Under the pieces are notes generated by a model. It was not told where the DNA came from. It saw nothing but the letters and a program-made list of their open reading frames with translations, and did no database searches. This document shows positions 32,799-44,085 of a stretch of 64,000 nucleotides of DNA, piece by piece. A program made the position numbers and the translations under genes. The stretch spans positions 172,123,226 through 172,187,225 of the forward strand of contig OV884011.1 in the NCBI GenBank assembly GCA_930367205.1, in the 5' to 3' direction. Every line of letters begins with the position of its first letter. Position 1 is the first letter of the stretch. Origin of the DNA: Acanthosoma haemorrhoidale. Lineage: Eukaryota > Arthropoda > Insecta > Hemiptera > Acanthosomatidae.

Positions 32799-32960
32799 AT
32801 GTCATCTTCTGGATTCCAACCTTGGGAGAGCATGATTTCGAGTCACGACCGAATAAACTTCAAAATTCCTTCAATAAAGAAGGATCGTTTGGAATATACA
32901 CAACTAGACCTAAGATTGTTCTGCTCTATGAATCAAAAAAAGAAAAAGAAATTTTCTTGA
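32799..32960 (+). CDS. Small unidentified ORF (53 aa)
   Basis: ATG 32799 to TGA 32958-32960, directly after a TTTTTTAGACTAG acceptor-like string. Contains FQPWESMISSHDRINFKIP and ends in a Lys-rich run. It overlaps a longer frame read from a TTG at 32822. Low support. Confidence 0.2.
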   Translation: MSSSGFQPWESMISSHDRINFKIPSIKKDRLEYTQLDLRLFCSMNQKKKKKFS

Positions 32961-33174
32961 GTAATTTGTTTATGTATAAAATTTGTTGGTTTAAAAATAA
33001 CTTGTTTTCGTATTGTGCAGCCAAGCAGTTAATACGTAAACATGACGTCTTCCTACATTGTTTCATTTCTATGTTGAGACTTACTTCCGACCCAGGCAGA
33101 GCATTGTTAATGACAGGTTATGTCGGAAGGAAATTCTTATATAATAAAAACAAAAGACGACCGCTTGTTTTATT

Positions 33175-33250
33175 GGTCGGAGGTTGAACCCACGACCGGC
33201 ATAACCAGGCTATATTATATCATTAGGTAGATATAATAAAGAGCCGGTTT
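33175..33250 (-). mobile_element. tRNA-like SINE head, minus strand
   Basis: GGTTGAACCCACGACCGGC is an inverted B-box. The inverted A-box area near GCATAACCAGGC is weak. It overlaps the end of a spurious long ORF. Confidence 0.3.
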
Positions 33251-34512
33251 ATGACTGCCTGAGAAACTCAGACGCAAGTTTCTCTGTCACCAATTACTTC
33301 GAAACATATCCACTATTGCTATCGGTCCTCCAATTGCCAACATTACAGTAGCATATGTTATAATACCCAAACTGAAAAATTCTTCATTAATACATTATTA
33401 TAAATAGTTTATAATAACTTTCCATCTAATTGGTAACTCATATTAAAAATCGACATTCTCTAACGTTATCATAATTATATGTTTTGATGATTTTATTGGT
33501 GATAAAGTGAAGTCTTGAAGATAACCTGAATTGTGCATAAGCAGCTAAATAAATAATTTAGCTGGAGAGGATTTTATTTGAAAATTAATAATAATAATAA
33601 AGTAGCTATTAATTAAAATTTACGCTTTTTTATCAAATCAATTTGTTTTGTTCTCACTAATGATTTAGGTACTTGATTTCGCGAAACATTTATCTTGCCG
33701 TTACCAGTTACTGCTACCGATAAGTTTCACCTTACGCAGGAAAGACAATAGTCTTGAAAGCCAATCTCAAGGGTCTCCCACTCACGTCTTTGTTGAAACT
33801 GAATATAAGGCATATCTGTCCTTTTTTCTTATCTCTAGAATTTGCCTTTTTGCCTGTAATTCAAGACGCTTCTCCCAAAAGAAAGCATCCTTAAAAAAAG
33901 AATCACTCAAGATCCTGTAAGATCCTATTTCTGAATTCTAACGAAGACAACCCATAGATCTTTTTTTCGAGTGTTTAGTTAGACTATATTGATTTACAAT
34001 AAACGTAATGATTACGATAAAGCAACAGCTGGATTTGAATAGAATTTCTACAGACTTTATTCAGCAGTTTAATTATTTAACTATACTTTAAATTTTTTTC
34101 ATAGACACTGCTTTTATATTTTAAAAAAAAAACGCAAAAATTTGTCGTTCTGTAAACGGTCCTCAACAAAACCATCTTAACTGGAGAAGGTTAGATTCCA
34201 TTGTGTTAGCTGTCTTCCCATACTTAATTACATGCTTGGGTGAGGCATTTGTTCATCTTCTTACACTCGCCAGGCCAAACTGCCAGCAGTGAGATTATGA
34301 ATCATTAGCCATTCATCGCAAATTACAAACTGACTTCAAAGTAATAAAACAAAAGATATTTCATGTAAACAGGCCGAAAATCCTTCGACGAATTGGCTTC
34401 TAGCAACTTATTTATTAATATCTAATGTCATCACTAATAGCCATTGTTACTGATGCGATGTTAAAGAAACATTAATGAAAACAAAACGAAAACAAGATTT
34501 TAACAATGATAC
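33251..34512. other. No gene seen
   Basis: AT-rich, with no repeated or coding element recognised up to the left target duplication of solo LTR B. Confidence 0.5.
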
Positions 34513-34517
34513 AATAC

Positions 34518-35040
34518 TGTCGGGCTCAGATATGTGAGTATCCCCAAAGTGGGGAGGAGACGCCCGCCCCAGGCTAGTGTCGCTACAACCTCTTTCACTC
34601 TGGCTGCCGGCCTAGTCGGTGGGCAGCCTCATTCGTTTTGATCTGACTCCATAAGATCTTAGAAGGTGTGCCCTGACAAAGCACTATGTTCAGGAGACTC
34701 TTCTCCAGGATAGCTTTATAGGTAGTTTATGTAGTCTTGGAACGACCACGAATTCACACTCGGTGTCTAAGGGTAGGTGAAAGGAGTGTGAACCGGAGAG
34801 AAGCAGACTGAATTGCCGTGGGAGATGCTACTAGGTAAGTAGGGCCACGGCAACCGTCGTCCGCGAGGGAGAGGTATCTCCCAAGGAGGTGCTAGTTTTA
34901 GCGAGAAGAAGGCAGAGATTCCCACTAGGAAGGTGTAGGGTCTGACAACGCCGGACTGAAACATAGCGAGGCTAGGAAAGAGAGATGCAGAGGTAGTTGA
35001 ATGAGAAGACCATGGTTTTGTTTAGAGCAGCAAGTGCCAG

Positions 35041-35112
<72 letters not shown>

Positions 35113-35342
35113 TCCAAGTGACGGTCCTGTTCGTTATGCTAACTCGAGCTAGTCTCGCTGCTTATATAGGTGGCCAGCCGTGGTTGGTATGGCTCCCCAC
35201 TTGTGTCTGTTTCCCCCACTAGCTTCTCTCCCCTCTCCGCCTGACGTCATAAGCTTTATTTGTACAAATATGGAAACAGATATGTTCTGGGCCGAGAAGA
35301 GGGGAACTTTTAATTATTCGTAATCAAGAGGTGGTCTCAACA
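34518..35342. mobile_element. Solo LTR (copy B), 825 bp
   Basis: Begins TGTCGGGCTCAG, ends GTGGTCTCAACA, and is flanked by a perfect 5-bp duplication AATAC (34513-34517 and 35343-35347). It is homologous to copy A along its length and has the same TATATAGG box (35164-35171) and downstream CATAAGCTTTATT. It carries an expanded (AG)n tract at 35044-35109 that is short in copy A. Reduction to one LTR with intact target duplications indicates LTR-LTR recombination after insertion. Confidence 0.88.
35044..35109. repeat. (AG)n microsatellite inside solo LTR B
   Basis: About 66 bp of AG dinucleotides. Copy A has only a short, imperfect tract at the matching place (6244-6270), so the tract expanded after the two LTRs diverged. 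Confidence 0.95.
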
Positions 35343-35642
35343 AATACTTTTCTGATAAGTTCATAAAGCAAGAGACATTCTCTTTCTCCATGCTGTCAAA
35401 GTTGTCGGTAGGTACGTAAAAGAAAATGTCAATATTTGGGAAATTTCAGTGACCAGCAGCATTCAGGCACAGCCGTGGATGATAGATATCATTGAAGTGG
35501 AAGCCTGCACAGGCTACCTTAAATGGATAAAATAATTGTAAACTTAGGTTTCATTGTTTGATTAAAAAAAAAAACAACTTTCAATTCTGAGGACTAAGCA
35601 ATAAAAAGTTTTTTTTACACCTGCTATATCAAAATTGACCAT

Positions 35643-35815
35643 CGGCCTAGTAGTTAGCATGCTTACTTCTAATTCCTGAGACACAGGTTCAATCCTCACC
35701 TAAGCACAAGGAGATTTTTTGCTCTGTGGGATGGGTCTGATTTGGGTTGAGTCAACCTCGTGAGGATAAATGAGCAGCTACTTGAATAAAGAAGTAGTAA
35801 ATTTGGAAAAAAAAA
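35643..35815 (+). mobile_element. tRNA-derived SINE
   Basis: A-box-like TAGTAGTTAGCATGC and B-box GGTTCAATCCT, 40 bp apart, mark a tRNA-like head. A unique body (GGGTTGAGTCAACCTCGTGA) and an A-rich tail follow. The tRNA cannot fold properly, so it is not a tRNA gene. Confidence 0.7.
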
Positions 35816-36925
35816 AACAAACGAATTTTTAAATGAAATATTGACATGTTCACGAATACCTAGGGCTATTTACAGTAGCACCCCCTACCAGCTACTGTGG
35901 CAACCATAGGTGAGCCCTTACCTCTTTATGGATTTACTATTATTTTTCTTTTTGAAATTGGACAAGAAATGTTTTAGTAAGGAAAAATCCTCATAAAATA
36001 CGTTTTCTTGATGATAGTAAAATCTTCTCTCATGTACATACGTAGATAGATTGTATTGACAAAACAAACAAAGAATTGAAAAAAATACAAATTTTCAATC
36101 CCTACACTACAGATTAGTCCTCCATCGCATAAAATAAATACATTTTTAATGTATAGCAACTTAAAGTTTATGCTTACCGTTATGTTCCAAACTTCGAAAA
36201 TATGTCACATAAAAAAGGCAATAACTCAACGTGGTTTATAATTTGTATTTGGTAGAACGGTCACAAAACAAACCTCTACATGCCCGTTATCAAAAATTAT
36301 TTTACAGAAGGGCATGAAGTTTCAGGGGGCATCGGCTTGTGTATTTTTTCTATAGGGAAAATATTTTTTTTAATAAATAAATTGTATTCAGCCCCACCCG
36401 AGTTATTATTGCACCAGTTCCTCTAATATATGTTTTCACTTTTTTATTCATAAATTTGGAAAAATAATTAAATGTCCGTCATGCGTGCTGGACTTCTTTA
36501 TGTCTTAGTCTAACAATGCTTCATACTAACGTGCTTTTTAAACTCTCGTGTTCCAACACCTCCTAACAATCCAGATAGATGCCGGATCGTGCACCATGGA
36601 AACTCTCAATTTATTTCTTCAATGAAGCGTTTTACTGTTCTATGTATGTATCAGGTCTGTTATCTCGTATTTATTAATTTAAAGGTTTTCTTTTAATTTA
36701 ATCATGCTTTTAGTGAATGTTGTATTCAATTTTTATAACGTTCCATATACGAATTTATTATTTACTGGAACGCATTTACTTTTCGTTTCTTAATTAGAGT
36801 TTACATTTTATGTTACTATGTCATGGGCTACTTCTTAGTTGTTATTCAGAATGTAGAATGGGGTTGGTCCCCAAACTAAAATATCTACTACCTACCTATC
36901 TATCTATGTATATAACTAATACATC
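35816..36925. other. No certain gene
   Basis: AT-rich. 36530-36620 has a textbook branch point and acceptor on the plus strand (CTCCTAACAATCCAG) before a short open stretch, but no donor could be fixed. Confidence 0.4.
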
Positions 36926-37400
36926 CACCAAGTGACAGTAGACTGAGGACAAGAGGCCACGTAAGGATGAAGGAGCCCAGGAAGTGTTGAATCGCTCAGA
37001 GGGATTCACGATGAAGAGCTAGTCAAAACTTGCCATCAACTAGCTACTCCTATTAATATCAGATCAGGCTGGCTGCCTGCTTGATGGCGGGACAAACTTA
37101 TGGCAAACTTAACTGTTCCTTAATCGGCTAGATACGGATCGCTTCATTTTCCCTAATGTACACTTGTAGCTTTCAGAGTCAGGAGCCCAGCCGTTATTTA
37201 TTATATTCTTAACAAGGATTAATTCCATATAGTTTTGGTGTTCAGTTTTTATTTTTTTTTGCGACATTATAAAATCTTGAGGTTCGAGGACAATCCTCCA
37301 CTGGCTATCGTTACGAAGCCTAACACCATTATTCCAACACAATAGCTCATAAATGTCATTACAGAAATTACAACTTTAACTGGACCCATATCTTCTCCAT
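36926..37400 (-). mobile_element. Unclassified interspersed element (copy 1) with ORF end
   Basis: The minus strand encodes a protein end: an open frame from about 37371 to the TAA at 37109, containing DIYELLCWNNGVRLRND, WRIVLEPQDFIM and the C-terminus KMKRSVSSRLRN. A 180-bp 3' part continues to 36926. The 3' part and the last codons recur in inverted orientation at 58355-58610 with modest divergence. A frameshift and a TAA interrupt the frame upstream of 37371. It is a repeat family with a coding 3' end, probably a non-LTR element, but no RT motif lies in the preserved part. Confidence 0.65.
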
Positions 37401-37514
37401 AGCACTTCAATTTAATGTACAAAAAAAAAACACTGCCGTAAGCAACATACGTAAAACGAAAAAAAAAAAAATTAGTCCTCCACAGGCTATCGTTTCGAAG
37501 CCTAACACCATTAT
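37294..37514. repeat. 39-bp direct duplication (37294-37332 and 37476-37514)
   Basis: The string TCCTCCAC-GGCTATCGTT, CGAAGCCTAACACCATTAT occurs twice, 182 bp apart, with two mismatches. The first copy lies inside the element ORF at 37109-37371; the second abuts the 33-bp array, so the array seems to have grown at the edge of a duplicated element fragment. Confidence 0.9.
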
Positions 37515-37724
37515 CACCTAAAGATTACACCTAACCATTGCAAAGAGCACCTAAAGATTACACCTAACCATTACAAACAGCACCTAAAGATTACACCTAA
37601 CCATTACAAACAGCACCTAAAGATTACACCTAACCATTACAAAGAGCACCTAAAGACTACACCTAACCATTACAAACAGCACCGAAAGATTACACCTAAC
37701 CATTACAAAGAGCACCTAAAGATC
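37515..37724. repeat. 33-bp tandem repeat, 6.4 units
   Basis: Units start at 37515, 37548, 37581, 37614, 37647 and 37680, with a partial one at 37713. The unit begins CACCTAAAGATTACACCTAA and ends CCATTACAAA plus CAG or GAG. Units differ by one or two bases, mainly CAG versus GAG. The period is a multiple of three and one plus-strand frame stays open throughout (11-residue unit HLKITPNHYKQ or -KE), but no ATG precedes it. It is not a telomeric TTAGG array. Confidence 0.96.
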
Positions 37725-38299
37725 GTGACCAGTTCATTGTAACTTTTCGCAGCATTGACAGAATTTTACTAATCATATCTCTACATTTATTTACAAAAAA
37801 AAACTATCCTGTAGTATACTTCAATTTGTGTTTTCATTTTTGAAACTGAATACCAAAATAGAAATTGTCTATACGTGTACGCATTATCAACATTTTATGA
37901 TGCCATGTAAAATATAATAATAATTAAAGACGACTGTCCACTTGGTTGAAGGGAAAACATGCATCTTTTGACATAGAGGAGTTCATCATTTGGTACTAAA
38001 GTATACGTGCAGTATCGAATTATCAAGTACCTTTTTTCGAAGCGATACTATTAAACAATAGAGTTTTAAGGGTTTCATTTATATTTTCTTAACTCCTTAA
38101 AACACAATTTCCGACGATCATTCCTGTTTTAACTGATAAGTATGGAAGTCGGCCTTAGTTTCTTCTAAGTATTTTATAATTGCTCGATATGTATCGGGAG
38201 TGTCAGAGATTTTTGTGTCCCGAGACCGAATTAGGGCACGTGTATTTGCCCGTACCTACAATTTTACTCATTTGAGTACATAGCAATTTAAAATTTCCA
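37725..38299. other. No gene seen
   Basis: AT-rich DNA between the 33-bp array and the ORF1-like fragment. Confidence 0.5.
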
Positions 38300-38596
38300 C
38301 TATTGCGTACAAATATCGCTGGTTACTTGGGCTGGGTGGGTGTTTGTGTAGAATCCATTGTCCTCTAATTCAATATTTTTCAACACCTCATAACTGTCGG
38401 GTGAAGGTGGTAATTCTTCCATAGAGCTGCAGGGCGCTGAAGAATTTACAGGCACATTTCTATTTGATCGCCGTGGCTTACGTTTGATTGGTGACGAAGT
38501 AGGTGTTTGTCCCAGAGACCTTGAGCGGTTTTTTTTTTTATTTTCTGACTTAACCGGCTGATAGAAAGAAACGCATGTTTCATCATCAACAATATT
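38300..38596 (-). pseudogene. Unidentified coding fragment, possibly retroelement ORF1
   Basis: 98 open codons between an upstream TAA (38597-38599) and a TAG (38300-38302), with no ATG near the start. The translation looks like real protein: a basic Lys/Arg/Ser-rich block (NRSRSLGQTPTSS, IKRKPRRSNRN), then an acidic part (MEELPPSPDSYEVLKN, IELEDNG). Such a basic-then-acidic segment would suit the N-terminal part of a LINE ORF1, and it lies next to a LINE. I see no splice acceptor at its upstream end, so a host exon is less likely. Identity is not established. Confidence 0.5.
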
Positions 38597-38719
38597 TTAT
38601 AACATAGACGGAACATCAATTTATTTTATTTTTACGAGGCACTGTATTTACTGAAGATTGTTAAATTGATGAATCGTTATATCTCCCCCCCCCCTCATCA
38701 ACCCTGAACTCAGTTAGAA

Positions 38720-39704
38720 ACACAAAACTAATTGGATCAAACAATCCCGAGATTCCTAGTCCCCCACGCTCCTACGTCAGCTACGTCACTTGATAAGAGC
38801 CAGTGGAGGCTGACGAAGAGCGCGAGAGCCACATACGCTCACGACATGATTAGAGAAACTGGCCATTGCCAGGACTCCCACTGTCACTTATTTATAGCAG
38901 GTCACGAGGTTTTAGTCTCCGAGGAGGATTATAGGGACGAGTGGTGCAGTGCAATGAATGTACTAGGGAATTAGGGTGATTGGATAGGTTACTATGGAAT
39001 TTTATGAACTTGGAAGGGATGAGTTCAAGAATGTAGGGTATATGCAGATCATTATGAAGGGTTTTGTTGCTGACGTAATAAGGGGCATTAACTATTGTTC
39101 TTAGGACTTTTGATTGAAAGGATTGGATGCGCTTGATGTTCGACTTTTTTGCTGTCCCCCATAGCTCTATTCCGTATGTCCAGATCGGCTTAAGTATAAA
39201 TTTGTAAATAAGTAGTTTATTTTCTATTGCGAGATGGGATGTCCTTCGAAGTAGTCTGTACAGTTGTCCAAAGCGTCTGTTTAGTTCATGTCTTTTTAGC
39301 CTCGTGTGTGGGTTCCATGTCAGTCTTTTGTCGATATGGAAGACTAAATACCGTACTGTCTCAGACACAGGGAGAGGAATCGAATTTAAAAAGACTAGCG
39401 GACAGGACTTGCGGCAGAGGGTGAAGGTTATGTGGGAACATTTTGCTTCATTGACATTGATTCTCCATTGGTTGCACCAGTACTCGATCTCATCAAGGTG
39501 TTTTTGAAGGTTTTGGGATGCTATATCATGATTTGAACGGGTTGACAGGACTTCAGTGTCATTTGCAAATGTTACTAAGAAGGTATTGGTGGTAGAGGGG
39601 ACATCGGCGGTGTATAGTTTATAGAGGATGGGACCCAGGACGCTGCCCTGTGGAACTCTTGCTTTTATGGGATAGTGATTAGAATATTCTAAACCACAGC
39701 GGAA
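38720..39704 (-). mobile_element. J2 jockey-type LINE, 5'-truncated, about 1 kb
   Basis: Minus-strand RT coding from about 39704 to the stop at 38892, then a 3' UTR continuing to about 38720 that also occurs at 54580-54700 and 63110-63230 (shared string AGCCTCCACTGG). The copy starts inside the RT domain, just before GLEYS, the usual LINE truncation. Confidence 0.88.
38892..39702 (-). pseudogene. J2 reverse transcriptase fragment with mutated active site
   Basis: Open for about 270 codons without stop, but without its own start. It contains VPQGSVLGPILY, then TFANDTEV where family members need F-A-D-D, then a region beginning WRINVNEAKC, a LTWNPH motif and the C-terminus ending RRLKPRDLL. 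The AAT codon (39561-39563) replaces the first catalytic Asp by Asn, and KARVPQG replaces the usual KAGVPQG. A D-to-N change at the metal-binding Asp should kill polymerase activity, and the N-terminal endonuclease is missing as well. Confidence 0.88.
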
Positions 39705-40339
39705 TATAATCTTTAAATAAACTATTTGTCATTACTACGCTATTGCCAGTTGGACAGATTGTACCAGTTGGCTTTCCGGTTGACGAATAAGCTACTCAAA
39801 ATTTGTCTGTGTCCGTTTAGAAATACACATTAATTAATGTCCAGCTGGCATTCACGGAGAGAATATACCATCTTACCGGGAATGTATTTAATAATGTAAG
39901 TACGGTTTGAGTTTAAATAGAGTTGTACTTAGGTTTTACGGCAAGCTATTGTATTTAGTACCAAGGGACATTTTAACGAGAGTCTTTTGAATTCATCGAT
40001 ACATAAACATGAGCCTCAGTATAAACTGAGGGTTTCCCTAAGAATGATTGCGGTCCTTATAAACCCGCTGTCGTAAATTTTAACAACTTCCATTTTTTTT
40101 TTTTTTTTTAATGTGATTAGAAAGTAATCGCTTAAGGAGCTTAACTTTTCTCATCTCGCTTTTTGTACGGTTCATTAAGTAGAGTTAATTCAAATAAAAT
40201 TCTGTTCTAATGTTGTCAGATAATTATTAGCAGTCTTGGAAATGTGACCTTTAGCTGGCTGTTGACATACTTATTTTTATGCATGGCTAACTCTCATCGA
40301 GTCTTCCGAAAAATAAAAAAATATGGACACGGTAGAACC

Positions 40340-40520
40340 AGCAGATGAATTTCGGGGATTCATGGTATTTGTATACATACCGACATTGAGAGTAGGTACT
40401 GTTTGGATGAGACAGTGTATGCAATAATTTAATATAAGGTGTGAATGAAATAATTTATCCACTAACATCCTATTTCCGAACAGATTGTTCTATTGCTGCT
40501 TGAAAATAAAGATTCTTCAA
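40340..40520 (+). mobile_element. Degenerate J2 LINE tail
   Basis: TATAAGGTGTGAATGAAATAA, ATTTATCCACTAAC, then CAGATTGTTC and AATAAAGATTC follow the order of the J2 terminus seen at 54800-54916. Alignment is weak. Confidence 0.4.
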
Positions 40521-40659
40521 TTTCAATACCATTTAACTGTACTTTTTGACTTCCACATTTTTGTGTTGTTGTAAGAGCAATTATGAATGTAGAACGTTAA
40601 ACCCGTCTAGTGTAATATTTAAGCGGAAACGTTATTAAAAAAAAAGTAGGGTTGGTATG

Positions 40660-40850
40660 GTTACACCCTCGGTAGACTCTCGCTACCTTCCTGATTCCAC
40701 CCGCCTCCTTTAGGCATTCCACACCCTATATCCTTCTCATACATCCTTCAAATGGGGGACTCATTAACGGCACTCATTAGCCCAAAATAATTTTCCTTTA
40801 TTTTTCCCACATCTAATTTTTATAAGTTTGAAAGCTAAGAAAAAAAAAAA
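40660..40850 (+). mobile_element. J1 LINE, 3' UTR only, plus orientation
   Basis: Reverse complement of the tail at 6343-6540: TTTTTCCCACATCTAATTTT, AAGTTTGAAAGCTAAG, then an A run. A short repeat GGTATG at 40654-40659 and 40851-40856 may be the target duplication. Confidence 0.8.
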
Positions 40851-40910
40851 GGTATGTTATTATCGACGGAAGTACAGCTACTCTAGTATTGTTATAGCAG
40901 TACTCTAGTA

Positions 40911-41192
40911 GTCAGAGCCTCCAGAACAACATCCTGCGCACGGCACTATGGCATACCCTTTTTCGTAAAATGAAGGCTCTTGACATCCACGAAAAGTTTG
41001 AGGTCCCCACCATCACCGAAGCCATCAGAAGAAGACACATCAAATTCTTCGACTCGATGAAACATGGCCAAAACCTCCTATTCCAAGACCTGACACCCCC
41101 ACCACTACCGGCAAGATGGCAAATCTCTAGATCTGGGAAAGCAGACCAAATGGAGGACATTACGGCCCTTAGCCAACCAACAACAAGCCTCT
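40911..41192 (+). pseudogene. RT C-terminal fragment of the J1-related LINE
   Basis: An open stretch ending in TGA at 41190-41192 encodes QNNILRTALWHT, KFEVPTITEAIRRRHIKFFD and LTPPPLPARWQ, co-linear with the C-terminus at 6717-7000 (KFEVLTIQDFIKRRHKQFFD and LQPPPMPVRW). The fragment starts inside the ORF because of 5' truncation and has no catalytic motif. It is a dead copy of a jockey-type ORF2. Confidence 0.88.
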
Positions 41193-41460
41193 GACGGGCA
41201 CCCAACACTGCTTTTCGACTGAATGAGCTTCCACTACACGTACTAGAGAGACTCTAGGCTCAGCCTCAGCGGACTCTCACCACTGCACCGCAACATTTCG
41301 ACCTCTACCGAGGCTTCCCACACTCCACCTTCAAACAGGTACTACTTGTAAAAGGATCCGCTCACCCCAAATAAATTCCCTTTATTTTTTCCCTTAACTG
41401 TAATCTTAAAAATTTGAGAGCTAAGAAAGGGGGAAAAAAACAAAAAAAAAACAAAAAACC
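40911..41460 (+). mobile_element. J1-related LINE, 5'-truncated, with perfect 10-bp target duplication
   Basis: TACTCTAGTA flanks it exactly (40901-40910 and 41461-41470). It contains the last part of the RT ORF, a 3' UTR with the CCGAGGCTTCCCACACTCC and GGATCCGCTCACCCC strings, and an A-rich tail. The clean target duplication suggests a relatively young insertion. Confidence 0.9.
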
Positions 41461-41470
41461 TACTCTAGTA

Positions 41471-43433
41471 AGAGGAAAAGTGAGTAGAAACCTCCCGATT
41501 CAACTTGACACAATGTGAAGCAGGATAAGATTAAGACTACAAGACCATCTCGAAATGATACTGGGATCAAACCTCATCAAATATTTGGAAAGCAGAACTA
41601 CCTTAACAAACAAGAAGGTTTCCAAAATAGTAGGCACAATCTGCAAAATCGGGTTTTCTGTTTTAACAATCTCTAATAGCCATGTCATCTTGTGCACCGT
41701 AAGATATGCTTTGCAGTCATGGTCACAGCACCTGAACAAACAACTGACATCCTGGGGCGGAAAAGAGGTCATTCAGTAGCTTCTCTGAAGTTGTGACGGT
41801 GCGAACTTAGCAGCCCCGTTTGAATATAGAACATTGATTGCAATCCTTATGTTAATCTTTACCAGCGCTATTTTTTTATCACATGATGATAGAGTGTATA
41901 TAGTTATCGTTGTAAGAAGTCATCCAACATGAAATTTACATAACAAACACGCTGTTTTTACTCTAAATAACTATAAGATTCTTGGAAGCACCATTTTGAT
42001 TATCGGTGTGCTTGATGGGTTGGAAAAATCTTAAAGTGCTAAGCCATGTCAACATTGTAAACAACTGCAGTGAAATATAAAAGAAAAATAAGTTTGATGT
42101 GTTATTAAGTAAGGTGGTGGATCATTTGAAATATTACGTCTGAAAAATTCTCTCGTAGATTATGATTTTTTCATAAATAGAATTATAACTTTACTACTAT
42201 TTTCAGTACTTCAAATCTCAATTCAATGGCTTGATAACACTGACACTATTTGTGCCATATTTATTCTGTTTTTTATTTTTTATAATTAATTGACAAAACT
42301 CGGTAACAACACTACTGATGATGATTATAATTTTAAATTACCCAACTTTTTATTTAGATCGATGTCACCTCATCGCTTATAAAACAACCCGTGGCAATTC
42401 AGTCTGCACAAAATTTTGATGTTAACGAAAAACTGAATATTAGTTCTAAGACACATTGCTAAGAGAATTTATTTGTTTTACTGAAAACAGCGATACTTAA
42501 GTTTAACTACGGTGATTTATATTTTTCTACGGATAGTTTCTAGATTTTTATAATCAGCTTGTTAAGACATCCTACATTTAAGAAGGATTTCTCAGTCTAC
42601 GGGGAAATAGTTACTCTCACAGATGGAATATTCATAAGGTGTATGATATTTTACAGTGAGACAAATAGCATTGCCCTTTAAAACAATACAGAGTTCGGGC
42701 CGAATATAAACACCTCTATGATCGCTGAGTTGGGAAACCACCCGAACAATAGCCTCTTATATACTTTATAGCGAAAGATTTTCGTTCCAAAGGTAATATG
42801 ATGGTGATATTGCCTAAGCCCATAACGGTAAGTCGACAAGCATTAAATGACTCAGAGTTGTCTCTTGGACGAATTCGAATTGCAGGACAAATATAAATTT
42901 ATGAATAGTTGTTCACAGCGATGATGATGTTTTAATTTCAAATTAACTAATTTCCTCCATTTTATATATCATTTCAGGTAAATGGTAACCATTAAGTCCC
43001 ACCACACCTTAGTAACATTATTACCAATACATTTTTAATGTTTTTTAGGATCTTAAAATAATTTAGTATGAGTAATATATTTTAAGATAAGTTAAGATTT
43101 AAAAAGTAGATGGGGATGCAACTAAATATAAACCAATATTCAATGTATAGCTCATTCTCTGCATATTAAATCGTCAACAATAAAATGTTAATCCTATTGA
43201 AGGGGATAAGGGGATGGAATACATCTAAACCGAATCGGGAAACTCAAAAAATGACGACGGGGGAATATACTCTAATAGGATTTTGAGTTTTTGGTGAGGG
43301 TAGAATTTTTATATGAGCTACGCTTAGGATGTCGATGTATTGAAATTAACATGCCGATCAATATATTTCTGAAATAAAATAACTCGTAACAAATACGTAG
43401 GGTTACTCACCACTTCAATTTGATTGATTGCAG
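41471..43433. other. No certain gene
   Basis: 41555-41779 (+) is an open frame of 74 codons (LESRTTLTNKKVSKIVGTI, then ALQSWSQHLNKQLTSWGG) that may be a piece of an old LINE. The rest is AT-rich and without recognisable content. Confidence 0.4.
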
Positions 43434-43544
43434 TTAACAATTGCAATAACCCAAGTATGCAGTGTGCACGCTGGGGGTTTTGCAATTGGTTCGTCGGCCT
43501 TCTCCCGGGGTGTCCCAGATCCCAAAAGCGAATTACAGAAAGCG
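43434..43544 (+). CDS. Candidate 111-nt host exon (plus strand)
   Basis: Acceptor TTTGATTGATTGCAG before 43434 and donor AAAGCG/GTGAGTTT after 43544, both good. The 111 nt form 37 complete codons (phase 0 in and out): ITQVCSVHAGGFAIGSSAFS, then RGVPDPKSELQKA. The outgoing phase would fit the exon at 53693, but linkage over 10 kb is speculation. A competing minus-strand frame over the same bases is also open (63 codons) but lacks an acceptor and has a stop before its donor. Protein not recognised. Confidence 0.4.
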
Positions 43545-44085
43545 GTGAGTTTGGACTCGACCGACAGTTCATCTAATGTACGAGTATTTGTTTGTTGAGC
43601 TTTGTTTCATCGTCGCAAAAGAGAAAATTTAACGTACCCATATCAGATGGCAACTCTACTATTTGATTATTCACGTTGAAATGACAGTTCCACTGGTAGG
43701 TCACATCGATGAGTCTGGACGCACCCGGGCTACTAGGAGGAATAGATCACCAAAGATTCGAACTTTTTGCCCACGAGTGCCCGAGAGAAAACCTAACCTA
43801 TTGTCGTTATTATACAAACCACTAACAACAGGTACACGAAACACCCGACCAATTCGTACGCCATTAGGCTTTGTTGGACCATTCATTTTGTTTCCTCAAT
43901 GATCTTCAGCCACCACCATTAATTCTAGTTTTCCCCTAGACTCAACAGCTACAAAGGATATAGGTCATTCAATTCTTTGTAGGTAGAATAAGGCTTTAAG
44001 AGCGAACAATGTTACCCCGGCAATACGAAACATTTGCAGTAATCAGTCTACATTTTGTAGACTACAAATAATATCCATTATTGAA

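Noticed and set aside
32822..33187. 121-aa plus-strand ORF
   Set aside because: Non-ATG start and overlap with a SINE-like head at its end; a shorter ATG-started frame nearby fits slightly better.
35001..35222. Arg-Glu repeat ORF
   Set aside because: Translation of the AG microsatellite inside solo LTR B.
35643..35720. tRNA gene
   Set aside because: A- and B-boxes are present but the acceptor and anticodon stems do not pair; it is a SINE head.
37515..37724. Telomeric or CRISPR-like array
   Set aside because: Units are contiguous without spacers and are 33 bp, not (TTAGG)n.
43701..43886. Overlapping open frames on both strands
   Set aside because: No acceptor or donor favours either strand, so no CDS was called.
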